NCBI RefSeq assembly: GCF_011045115.1
Contig: NZ_JAAKZG010000027.1
Span: forward strand, 1 to 33,030
Direction of reading: 5' to 3'
Length of the DNA: 33,030 nt
From: Mesorhizobium zhangyense
GTDB lineage: Bacteria > Pseudomonadota > Alphaproteobacteria > Rhizobiales > Rhizobiaceae
Below, in pieces: positions 8,153 through 15,121 of this stretch; within the stretch, counting starts at the first letter, position 1; the number at the start of each line of letters is the position of its first letter. Under the pieces are notes generated by a model, which did no database searches, was not told the DNA's origin, and saw nothing but the letters and a program-made list of their open reading frames with translations. The position numbers and the translations under genes are program-made.

Positions 8153-9157
8153 TCAGTTACACGGAATGGACGAAAATCGGCTGCTGGCAGTAGGCGCACG
8201 CGGAAATCTCCGCTCCACAAACCTCTGGTAGCTTGATCGGATGCTTGCCTGATCGATGCTGTGGACAATGAAGACCAGATGGCAGTCATCCGGCCTAGCT
8301 TCCTTTTCGGGCATGTGTGTTGGCGGATGCATGGTGCGTTGGACACCATGGATTGCCAGCAGTCCTCGAGAGGCGTCTGTTTTCAGCAGGCCCTTCACGC
8401 GGACAATCCGGTCGCCGTGAGCAAAGAGAAGAGCCGAAAGCCACAAAGTGAAAAGCGGCCAATCGACGGTTTCGGTTATGGGCAGGACGAAAGATTGGAA
8501 GTCTGATGTCTCGCCGCTTGCGGATGGTTCCTGAATGGCCGGACGAGGAAATGTTCTCGAATCCTCGGCAAACAGCTCTTCCTCCCTGAATTCCGGCGAC
8601 TGAGCATCGACAAGCTCAAGGTCGGGTACCAGCGTTCGGAGCTTGAGCTGCACGGCATCAAAATCCACGGCCGCCCTCAAATCGGACTTCGTGAGGATCG
8701 CTAGATCGCTGACGGCGATTTGTTGCCGGGTCTCTGAATAGGTGTCGATACTGCCTATCCCGGCGACGGCATCGACGGCGGAAACAACCCGGACCAGCCT
8801 TAAGTTGGCCTTCAACCACGCATCTTCGGCCAGGACCGCAATGACCGGCGTCGGATCGGCAAGACCGGAGGTCTCGAAGATGACCCTCTTCATCTTCGCT
8901 TTGTCGGCCTTTGCGCGCTTTACGATATTGTAGAAGGCACGACTGATATCTTCCTTCCGTGCCAGTCCATTTGAAATGATCTCTGCATCATCAGGCATTC
9001 CGACATACAGACGATTATCGACCGCGACCTCGCCGAACTCATTGACGATAACGCCCGTTTCTTCACCGCCGATCCGCTGAAGGAGCCTTTGAACCAGCGT
9101 CGTTTTCCCCGAGCCCAGAAAGCCGGTCACGATCAGAACCGGAAGACGATCATCCAT
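8153..9157 (-). CDS. CobW/COG0523-family GTPase lacking the CxCC motif
   Basis: A 334-residue G3E-family P-loop GTPase, a group that includes zinc chaperones (ZNG1/YeiR/ZigA), nitrile-hydratase activators and CobW. The P-loop [11 protein letters not shown] is at 10-20, [11 protein letters not shown] at 37-47, ETSGLADP at 95-102 and the base-recognition motif LTKSD near 158. A CobW C-terminal domain follows (about 230-320). The metal-binding GCxCC motif that should follow NEFG...NG is missing: the sequence is [12 protein letters not shown]. The ATG at 9157 begins [13 protein letters not shown], right for the family, and overlaps the stop of the small gene upstream by 8 bases. It may activate a metalloenzyme of this cluster, such as the amidohydrolase at 10366. 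Confidence 0.88.
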   Translation of the reverse strand: MDDRLPVLIVTGFLGSGKTTLVQRLLQRIGGEETGVIVNEFGEVAVDNRLYVGMPDDAEIISNGLARKEDISRAFYNIVKRAKADKAKMKRVIFETSGLADPTPVIAVLAEDAWLKANLRLVRVVSAVDAVAGIGSIDTYSETRQQIAVSDLAILTKSDLRAAVDFDAVQLKLRTLVPDLELVDAQSPEFREEELFAEDSRTFPRPAIQEPSASGETSDFQSFVLPITETVDWPLFTLWLSALLFAHGDRIVRVKGLLKTDASRGLLAIHGVQRTMHPPTHMPEKEARPDDCHLVFIVHSIDQASIRSSYQRFVERRFPRAPTASSRFSSIPCN

Positions 9158-9470
9158 CGGCAACCTCCACCCTGTCCTCTGCGAGGGGATCGAAGGCTGT
9201 TCCGGACATCTTTTGAACCAGCGGCCAGACATCGGACAGTGTCGGCGCAACAGCGAAGCGGCCTGCGTGGTCATGAAGCGAGAGCGCTTCGCCATCCCAG
9301 TCGGCACATCGAAGCTCGCGGGATACGAGAACCGAGTTCAGTATTTCAAGCCGACGCGCCCGCTCCCGTCGGTAGTGCATGATGTCATCGAACGGATAGC
9401 GTTCGTTTCGCAAGCGACTGAAGTCGCTCCAATGTTCACCCGCCCCAAATATCGCGCAGACCTCGCACAT
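9150..9470 (-). CDS. Small conserved-looking protein of unknown function, coupled to the CobW-like GTPase
   Basis: A protein of about 106 residues that I do not recognise. From the ATG at 9470 it begins [20 protein letters not shown], so Cys2 and Cys5 form a CxxC pair at the very N-terminus. The rest is charged, with an arginine-rich stretch ([13 protein letters not shown]), and has no membrane segment. The start is one base after the GntR stop (TGA-G-ATG), and its own stop overlaps the GTPase start by 8 bases, so translation of all three is probably coupled. An alternative ATG at 9500 would overlap the GntR gene. The tight coupling to a GTPase that has lost its own cysteine motif suggests a partner role; this is inference. 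Confidence 0.65.
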   Translation of the reverse strand: MCEVCAIFGAGEHWSDFSRLRNERYPFDDIMHYRRERARRLEILNSVLVSRELRCADWDGEALSLHDHAGRFAVAPTLSDVWPLVQKMSGTAFDPLAEDRVEVADG

Positions 9471-9471
9471 C

Positions 9472-10248
9472 TCAGAAAACAACCTCCCGCTTGCCGCCAA
9501 GGTTGACTTCCATCTTTTCCGTCAGGCTTTGGATCAGCGTTTCGGATACCCGCTTCCTGGCGAGATTCGCATGGGACCGGGCAAGCTCTTCGGCACGATC
9601 CGGATCAGACCGCTCGATGGCCTCGACCATCTCATCGTGCTCACGAAGAATGTTACCGACATGCGCCAGATAGGCCTCCTCCGAAGAATAGGCCTTGTAG
9701 GTCATCGCCAATCTGGAAATTCTGAGGTTGCCGGTGAGAAGCTGAAGGTAGAAATCGGCTACAACCCGGTTGTTGCAGCATTGCGCGATTGCGGCGTGAA
9801 AATTCCAGTTTAGGTCGAGCATCTCATCGGCAAGCCGATGGCCTGCAGCGCGCTTGAAGGCATCGCACTCCCGCTTCACCACTTCGATCTGGGAATCTTC
9901 TCGCCGGATTGCCGCCCAGCGCGTGACGAGCCGCTGCGCGACGTCGAAAGCTTCGAGATGTTCGCGAATATCATTCCAGCCCATCGGGGCAACCCGGGCA
10001 CCACGATTGGGCAATAGCTGGACAAGGCCCTCCCCAGCCAGCCTGACCAAAGCCTCACGCACCGGAGTGCGGGAAAGCCCCAGCTTTGCGACAATGACAG
10101 CTTCCTCAAGGTCGGACCCCGGCTCAAGCGCCAGGGACACGATTGCATCCCGGAGGGCACGATAGGCGAACTCGCTACTGCCTCCCTTGGTGATTTTCTG
10201 GACCGCCTTTTCCCCGGCGGCTTCCGCTCCCTTTTTGACGCGCGGCAT
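9472..10248 (-). CDS. GntR-family transcriptional regulator (FadR/FCD type)
   Basis: A 258-residue regulator. A winged helix-turn-helix lies at about 25-95 (YRALRDAIVSLALEPG, LSRTPVREALVRLAGEGLV, LLPNRGARVAP), followed by an all-helical FCD effector domain at about 105-235 with the metal/effector histidines (NWNFHAAIAQCCNN, REHDEMVEAI, SHANLARKRV). FCD members usually sense carboxylates or amino-acid-derived acids and repress catabolic genes. The ATG at 10248 has AAGGA 9 bases upstream; a TTG six bases earlier is possible. The gene is divergent from the amidohydrolase, and the shared ACTGTGTAT element (10281 and 7224) makes it the likely regulator of both this locus and the transporter operon. 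Confidence 0.93.
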   Translation of the reverse strand: MPRVKKGAEAAGEKAVQKITKGGSSEFAYRALRDAIVSLALEPGSDLEEAVIVAKLGLSRTPVREALVRLAGEGLVQLLPNRGARVAPMGWNDIREHLEAFDVAQRLVTRWAAIRREDSQIEVVKRECDAFKRAAGHRLADEMLDLNWNFHAAIAQCCNNRVVADFYLQLLTGNLRISRLAMTYKAYSSEEAYLAHVGNILREHDEMVEAIERSDPDRAEELARSHANLARKRVSETLIQSLTEKMEVNLGGKREVVF

Positions 10249-10280
10249 TCTCAAGTGTCCTTTTTATCGATTGTGCGTTG

Positions 10281-10300
10281 ACTGTGTATAGACCGTGTAT
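10281..10300. promoter_or_regulatory. Candidate GntR operator in the divergent promoter region
   Basis: Between the GntR gene (start 10248, minus) and the amidohydrolase (start 10366, plus) there is TGTGTAT at 10283-10289 and CGTGTAT at 10294-10300. These are two near-identical heptamers 11 bases apart, about one helical turn. The first belongs to a 9-mer shared with 7224-7232 upstream of the transporter operon. Autoregulation and cluster control by the GntR protein is a reasonable inference. Confidence 0.45.
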
Positions 10301-10365
10301 TTATGAATGGCAACCACAAAGCAGCGAGCGGCGACACCGCCGTCAATTTTTCAGAAGAGGATTTC

Positions 10366-11766
10366 ATGATGTCAGAGCTGGTCTACGATCTGATCATAAG
10401 TGGCGGAACTTATTGGACTTCCAGCGGCAGCTGCAAGGCGGACATTGCGGTTTTGGGCGACAAGATCGTGGCAATCGGCACCGCATTTCCTCATGCGAAG
10501 AAACGGATTGACGCCAGGGGGTTGGACATCCTACCGGGCATTTGGCACGTTCATTGCCACTTCCGTGAACCTGGTCACAGCTACAAGGAAGATTTCGAAA
10601 GCGGGACGCGCGCAGCCGCCGCAGGTGGTGTGGCCGTCTGCATCGACATGACCAACAACACTCCACACCCGACGACACTTGAAGACTTCGAGGCGAAGAA
10701 GGCGCTCGTCGCACCCAAAGCCCACATCGATTATGCGCTCTATGGCGGAGGCCTGTACCCGCAGACCGTCGATCAATTGGCCAAAGCCGGTGCGATCGGG
10801 ATCAAGATTTTCAACACGCGGCATATCAAGGAGGTGTACCCGTACATCTCAGAGCTTGGCGTTCTGGATCACGGTATCCTCTATGAACTTTATGAGGCCA
10901 CTCGCGATACTGGCTTGCGAGCATCCGTGCACCACGACGACCCGGAATGGTGCAAGCGAATGACGTTCCGCGACTACATTGAGAAGGGGCGCACAGACGC
11001 TGTCTCCTACCATGAGAGCTTCGCCAAGGGATACATGTACGGCCATGGCATGGTCGCAGGGCTGGCATCCTCGCTCTATTATGCACGCGTCGCAGGTGTG
11101 AAACTGCATGTTCTGCATTTGGGCGTCATGCCGGTCGGAGCATACGAGATGATCCGCCACGCGAAATTCGACCTGGGCCAGGAGGTTACTGCGGAACTGG
11201 AACTGGGCTCGATGTTCATGACACGCGAGCAGATGAGAAAGGTCGGGCCGAATTCCTACAACTGGGCGCACAGCCCTGAAGATGGATGGAACAGCATCGA
11301 GTCTGGCGTAGCGGACGTAATCGTTCTGGAGCACGCGCCTCATACTTTCGAGGAAACCAAGCCCGGCTGGGAGGACATGTTCTCCATCCCTCTCGGCATG
11401 ACGGGCGCGCAGGAATTCGTGCCGATGATGCTTAACGCCGTACACAATGGAAAACTGACGCTCTCGAAGATCGCCACATTGGCAGCCGAACGTCCGGCAC
11501 AGCTTTACGGGCAATACCCCAAAAAGGGCGTTATCCAGGTCGGGTCTGATGCCGATTTCACCATTGTCGACATGAACGCGGAGATCGTTTTCCGCAAGGA
11601 AGACATGTTCTCCAAGGCCGGTCACACGAGTTGGGAAGGTATGAAGGCGAAAGGCGTCCCACAGCACACAATCGTGCGGGGGCAGTCCGTGATGGAGCAT
11701 GGCAGGGTTATCGGATCGCCGGGTTACGGAATGTTCATTACGGGAAAAGCCGCTACGCAACGCTAA
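10366..11766 (+). CDS. Dihydroorotase/hydantoinase-like amidohydrolase
   Basis: A 466-residue metal-dependent cyclic amidase of the amidohydrolase superfamily (dihydroorotase, allantoinase, D-hydantoinase group), which opens cyclic amide rings. The metal motif is HVHCHFREPG (His63-x-His65), the lysine that would be carboxylated is in IGIKIFN (Lys147), and further histidines are in ASVHHDDPEW (189/190) and KLHVLHLG (248/251). The usual catalytic Asp before HAPH is Glu322 here (VIVLEHAPHT), and the position normally Asp in DxHxH is His61. I chose the ATG at 10366 (MMSELVYDLIISGG) because AGAGGA sits 4-5 bases upstream; an ATG at 10303 adds an unlikely tail. It is divergent from the GntR gene. 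With the racemase-like protein it suggests hydantoin or cyclic-ureide use, but no N-carbamoylase is present. Confidence 0.85.
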   Translation: MMSELVYDLIISGGTYWTSSGSCKADIAVLGDKIVAIGTAFPHAKKRIDARGLDILPGIWHVHCHFREPGHSYKEDFESGTRAAAAGGVAVCIDMTNNTPHPTTLEDFEAKKALVAPKAHIDYALYGGGLYPQTVDQLAKAGAIGIKIFNTRHIKEVYPYISELGVLDHGILYELYEATRDTGLRASVHHDDPEWCKRMTFRDYIEKGRTDAVSYHESFAKGYMYGHGMVAGLASSLYYARVAGVKLHVLHLGVMPVGAYEMIRHAKFDLGQEVTAELELGSMFMTREQMRKVGPNSYNWAHSPEDGWNSIESGVADVIVLEHAPHTFEETKPGWEDMFSIPLGMTGAQEFVPMMLNAVHNGKLTLSKIATLAAERPAQLYGQYPKKGVIQVGSDADFTIVDMNAEIVFRKEDMFSKAGHTSWEGMKAKGVPQHTIVRGQSVMEHGRVIGSPGYGMFITGKAATQR

Positions 11767-11783
11767 TTCGTTGGGACATAGCA

Positions 11784-12527
11784 ATGACAATCGACGCACT
11801 TACAGATTGCATCACCTATGCGTATATCGATGAGCCGCCTTTCGGTTACTTGGGGCCGGCAGGCGAAGCAGAGGGCTACGACATCGATATCGCGCGTTAC
11901 GTCGCTAGTGAGATGGGGTTCGACGCTTTCAAAGCGCAAATGGTGTCTTTTGGTGAGCTAGCTGAAGGGGTGAGTGCCAATCGTTGGATGATAAACACAG
12001 CAATGTTTACAACAGCGGAGCGCTCAAAAGTCGTTTCCTTTAGTCGCCCTATATGGCGTCTGAAGGATGGTTTTGCCATGCGTAGAGAGGATGGCCTCGA
12101 TATCGAGAATTATGAGGATTTAGCCCTTAGAAAAAACCTCAGAGTTGGGGCGGTTCGAGGAAATGTTCAGGTCCAACTAGCGTTAGAAGCAGGCCTGAAT
12201 CCGGCAAATCTGACGCTGTTTAAAACTCAAGCCGAGGTATTCGATCAAATTATGAACAATAATATTGATGTTTATCCCGGAGCGGCCTTAGCGCACCGCC
12301 GTTTCATTTCCAGAGCGGGCCTCACTGGGCTGGAGAATAGGAGTGTTGCAAGGGATGAGCTTCCTGGAGGGCAGGCGTTTGGGGCTTTTTCATTTAATAA
12401 GGAAGCCGTTGGCTTTGCATCAGCTTTTGACGATAAACTTGATGCCTTTCTTGGCAGCAAAGAGCATAGAGCCATTGCTGGCAGACATGGCTTGGATGAC
12501 TGGGAGGCTCTGCTGGCCCCAGCATAA
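11784..12527 (+). CDS. Substrate-binding-protein fold (SBP_bac_3) without a signal peptide
   Basis: A 247-residue protein whose pattern is that of amino-acid-binding proteins: ITYAYIDEPPFGYLGPAGEA, EGYDIDIARYVASEMGF, SFGELAEGVSANRWMINTAM, FTTAERSKVVSFSRPIW and a second lobe with LRVGAVRGNVQVQLAL. From the ATG at 11784 (17 bases after the amidohydrolase stop) it begins MTIDALTDCITYAY with no basic-hydrophobic leader, so it should stay in the cytoplasm unless a leader is encoded elsewhere. A longer upstream frame only overlaps the amidohydrolase gene and gives no leader either. Its A+T content is higher than that of the preceding gene. It may be a cytoplasmic ligand sensor or an enzyme on the binding-protein fold, or a binding protein that lost its leader. 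Confidence 0.75.
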   Translation: MTIDALTDCITYAYIDEPPFGYLGPAGEAEGYDIDIARYVASEMGFDAFKAQMVSFGELAEGVSANRWMINTAMFTTAERSKVVSFSRPIWRLKDGFAMRREDGLDIENYEDLALRKNLRVGAVRGNVQVQLALEAGLNPANLTLFKTQAEVFDQIMNNNIDVYPGAALAHRRFISRAGLTGLENRSVARDELPGGQAFGAFSFNKEAVGFASAFDDKLDAFLGSKEHRAIAGRHGLDDWEALLAPA

Positions 12528-12551
12528 TTGCAAATACTACCAAACAGGTGT

Positions 12552-12632
12552 CTAGGCCCTGTTGATATAAGTGGGCATCCATAGTTTTGCGGCGGCGATT
12601 GCCAAGAAGCCAAGGAACGAGACGGCGGTTTT
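12552..12632 (-). pseudogene. Possible transposase C-terminal relic
   Basis: One minus-strand frame ends KTAVSFLGFLAIAAAKLWMP then TYINRA and a stop. This looks like the end of an IS5-type transposase (…KTA.SFLGFL.LAA..LW…). Nothing upstream continues the domain convincingly. It lies in a 603-base gene-free stretch (12528-13130) that otherwise holds dispersed-repeat copy B and no feature I can name. Confidence 0.3.
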
Positions 12633-12806
12633 GGATGGGAGCACATCAATCTCACCGGAGAGTATCGCTGGCCAAAGCCCTAGCGTAGGATTCCGCCCCC
12701 TCCCGCGAATGACCCCAGATAGGACCGCCTCGACTGCCGGCCGACACACCTAGACCGATTCCTCCTGTTATTTCAGTAGTTTACTATCGATCTTCCAGCC
12801 CTCATT

Positions 12807-13002
12807 TTAGAGGGCTATAGCGTAGACGTAGTTCTCATCATCGCCCGGCGCGGCGCGCCAAATACCGTCGATTGCCCTCCACAATACGCTGTAGCCGCCG
12901 AACGTACGCCTATGCATAGAACGAAGGACAGTCGGTGCGCGAGAAGGCGTAGAAACGACGGCGTTCGGCGGTGAACAAGTTCGAATCGCTTACGGTCGAA
13001 CT
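12807..13002 (-). repeat. Dispersed decayed repeat, copy B
   Basis: This is the most complete copy. On the minus strand the segment shared with copy A (12852-13002) contains FTAERRRFYAF. After a frame change it reads TFGGYSVLWRAIDGIWRAAP and ends GDDENYVYAIAL plus a stop. The terminal part (12807-12860) is shared with copy C at 23077-23130, and the last codons with copy D at 19201-19251. All copies end at the same stop position, so they look like relics of one gene family's 3' end. No intact member lies in the window and I do not know the family. Confidence 0.65.
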
Positions 13003-13130
13003 ACGCATTTGGCTGTCCCTGACGTCGGAAATCTATGTGGCATCGCCCCATCAGCACGCTGTCTGAGGTAGCTAAATGAGTGAACGGGGCGGATCCAGGC
13101 GCCGACACCAATTCGCCGCTCGTGTAATTA

Positions 13131-13887
13131 TCAATATTCGTCGAGTGCCTCCAGCACGAGTTCCGCCGTAAGCGCGCTGCTGTACTGCTGCTGGCCGGTG
13201 ATAAGACGTCCGTCGCGAATGGCGAACGGTTCGTTGGCACCATGGCACAGGAAGCTGGTGCCCTTGATGCCAGCGGCCTCGCTCTGGATGGTGTATTCGT
13301 TGAGCGTCATGCCGAAGGCGGCGTTGACCTCCTCTTCCTCCTCGTCGGTGAAGCCGGTCCATTTCTTGCCGTCGGCGAGCAGCTTCCCGTTGGACAGATG
13401 GGTCCACAATAGGAGGCCGGACCCGTGGCAGATCAGAGCGACGATCTTGTCTTTCTCATAGAAGGACGCGATCAGATCATGCAGTGCTGTGCCATCCTTG
13501 AAGGTCAGCAGCGGCCCGCCGCCACCGGCCACCCAGACCGCGTCGTAGCCTCCACCGACACGGCGCTGATCGGGATGGTGTTCTTCAGCATCGCACCGAA
13601 TTTCGTGTGGTGTGCGAAGCCCAGGCTGATGAGGTCGTCGGCATAGGCGCCACCGGGCGTGCGGGGATCGCTATGGGTTCGAACATCACCTCGCCGCCTT
13701 TCGGCGAGGCGAGATCGACCTGATGTCCAGCTTCGGTGAACATCAGGAAGGCGCGCGTCATTTCCTCGGCGAAGAAGCCAACCGGAAAGCCCTTGAGCGT
13801 GGTCGTGTTGGAAACAATCGACAGGATGCTGCGTGGCTTGCGCTTTGCGCCGATGCGGGTTTCGATTTTCAGGTCTGATGCAGGCAT
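13131..13887 (-). pseudogene. DJ-1/PfpI family protein (type 1 glutamine amidotransferase-like), two frameshifts
   Basis: Joined across frames, this encodes a protein of about 250 residues of the DJ-1/PfpI/Hsp31 superfamily, whose members act as glyoxalases, deglycases or chaperones. The start MPASDLKIETRIGAKRKPRS and ILSIVSNTTTLKGFPVGFFA come from one frame. A second frame gives TPGGAYADDLISLGFAHHTK, and a third gives YDAVWVAGGGGPLLTFKDG and ALICHGSGLLLW with the nucleophile-elbow cysteine. The breaks lie near 13671 and 13560, each explained by a one-base change. Two independent shifts make a real pseudogene likely, though sequencing error at both cannot be excluded. The active-site Cys is still encoded. 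It is separated from the kefB-type operon by about 145 bases. Confidence 0.8.
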
Positions 13888-14032
13888 TGAAAGGCCTTTT
13901 CTTATCTCGTTTTGCAGGATGGCTGGCGCCAGGGCTGTCGATTGCAGCGGCATCAATCTCCTGAGGCGGCGAAGCGTCAGGGGCGGCGGAGAACGCCGCT
14001 GCAAAATGCCCGGAAGCTATTTGTCGCCGAAA

Positions 14033-14527
14033 CTACTCCAGCGTGAACGTGTCGGCACTGCACGCGCCCAACACGTCCGGCGTGTATTTGCGCCAGTCAT
14101 CGATGCTGAGCATCCCGATGCGAACAGCGCCATCCCCGAGCTGATGGCTCATGTCCATGACGGTAAGCCATCGCACCGGCTCATCGCAAAAGCCGTTCTT
14201 GCCCTTGTTTTGCGAGAAGAACGCGTCAGCATTGAGGACCTTGTATACGTTTCCGCCGTAGTCCGCATCGCTGCCGTTGTTCCAGACGTCGGCGTACTGG
14301 AGCTTCAGTTCCCCTTTGAGCTTGGAGAAACTCGCCGACGTGCGACTGAGCTTCATTGTGTTTCCCAAGGTCGAAGACGTGCCATCGGACAGGGCAGAAT
14401 AGGAGCGCGCATTGTCGGTCGGCATGGGGTCGATTTTTGATTTCGCGGCGGCGCCGAAGGCAAACAGCAAGCCAACGGGAGCTGCGACTAGTAGGCCGGT
14501 CAACGTCCTGCGTCTGGATTTTGTCAT
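14033..14527 (-). CDS. Secreted protein of unknown function
   Basis: A 164-residue protein with an N-terminal export signal: a basic start MTKSRRRTLTGLL, then a hydrophobic stretch ending near FAFGAAAKS. The mature part is polar and holds only two cysteines (114 and 156), which could form a disulfide in the periplasm. I recognise no domain; recurrent features are YADVWNNGSDADYGGNVYK and LTVMDMSHQLGDGAVRIG. A good ribosome site (GAGAGGAAAATCC then ATG) supports the start. It lies 18 bases after the DUF924 gene and is probably the last gene of that operon. Confidence 0.75.
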   Translation of the reverse strand: MTKSRRRTLTGLLVAAPVGLLFAFGAAAKSKIDPMPTDNARSYSALSDGTSSTLGNTMKLSRTSASFSKLKGELKLQYADVWNNGSDADYGGNVYKVLNADAFFSQNKGKNGFCDEPVRWLTVMDMSHQLGDGAVRIGMLSIDDWRKYTPDVLGACSADTFTLE

Positions 14528-14545
14528 GGATTTTCCTCTCTCTAT

Positions 14546-15121
14546 CTATCCCTGAAAGCCGCCTGCTTCGAGAAACCCAGCTTCCTGCGCAGTTGCGGCG
14601 CGGCCCAACATGAAATTGCGGTGCGGAAAGCGTCCAAAACGGCGGATGATGTCGCGGTGGCCTTCAGCGTGATCGAGCCATGGCTGCCCCAATCGAGCAT
14701 TGAGTTTCACCGATAGGTCCTGGTCGGCGATATCTTCCGAATGCGCGAAGGGCAGGCAGAAGAACAGCCGCAGATCCGGCTCGACCTGCTCCATGTGCCC
14801 GGCATCGAGCGCCAGACGGGCGTAGTGCCGCGCCAATGGGTCGGTCGCATACATGTGCGCTGTCCCGCGAAACGCATTGCGCGGGAACTGGTCGGTCAGG
14901 ATCAGCAAGGCGAGAGCGCCTTTCGGGTTTTCGATCCAGCCGTCATGTCGCCGCGCCGCGACCGCCATGTGAAGATCGAAGTAGCGGTCCCGGAAGATGC
15001 GATCGAAACCCTCATCCTTGTCGAACCACCGACCTAGCGCCCCAGCGTCCTTCCAGAAGCCGACGACCTCCGAAATCAGCTCCTCGTCTCCTCGGGGTCG
15101 CATCCTGAGCGCGGCGATCAT
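14546..15121 (-). CDS. DUF924 family protein
   Basis: A 191-residue protein with the DUF924 pattern: VVGFWKDAGALGRWFDKDEG near the start, LALLILTDQFPRNAFRGTAH with YATDPLARHYARLAL in the middle, LRLFFCLPFAHSED, and RRFGRFPHRNFMLGR near the end. The family is helical and its molecular role is not established. The ATG overlaps the antiporter stop by four bases (ATGA), so the two are translationally coupled. This pairing suggests a link to cation/proton homeostasis or stress, but that is context only. Confidence 0.92.
   Translation of the reverse strand: MIAALRMRPRGDEELISEVVGFWKDAGALGRWFDKDEGFDRIFRDRYFDLHMAVAARRHDGWIENPKGALALLILTDQFPRNAFRGTAHMYATDPLARHYARLALDAGHMEQVEPDLRLFFCLPFAHSEDIADQDLSVKLNARLGQPWLDHAEGHRDIIRRFGRFPHRNFMLGRAATAQEAGFLEAGGFQG

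Noticed and set aside
11631-11783. Upstream extension of the leaderless binding-protein gene
   Set aside because: Overlaps the amidohydrolase in another frame and encodes no signal peptide.
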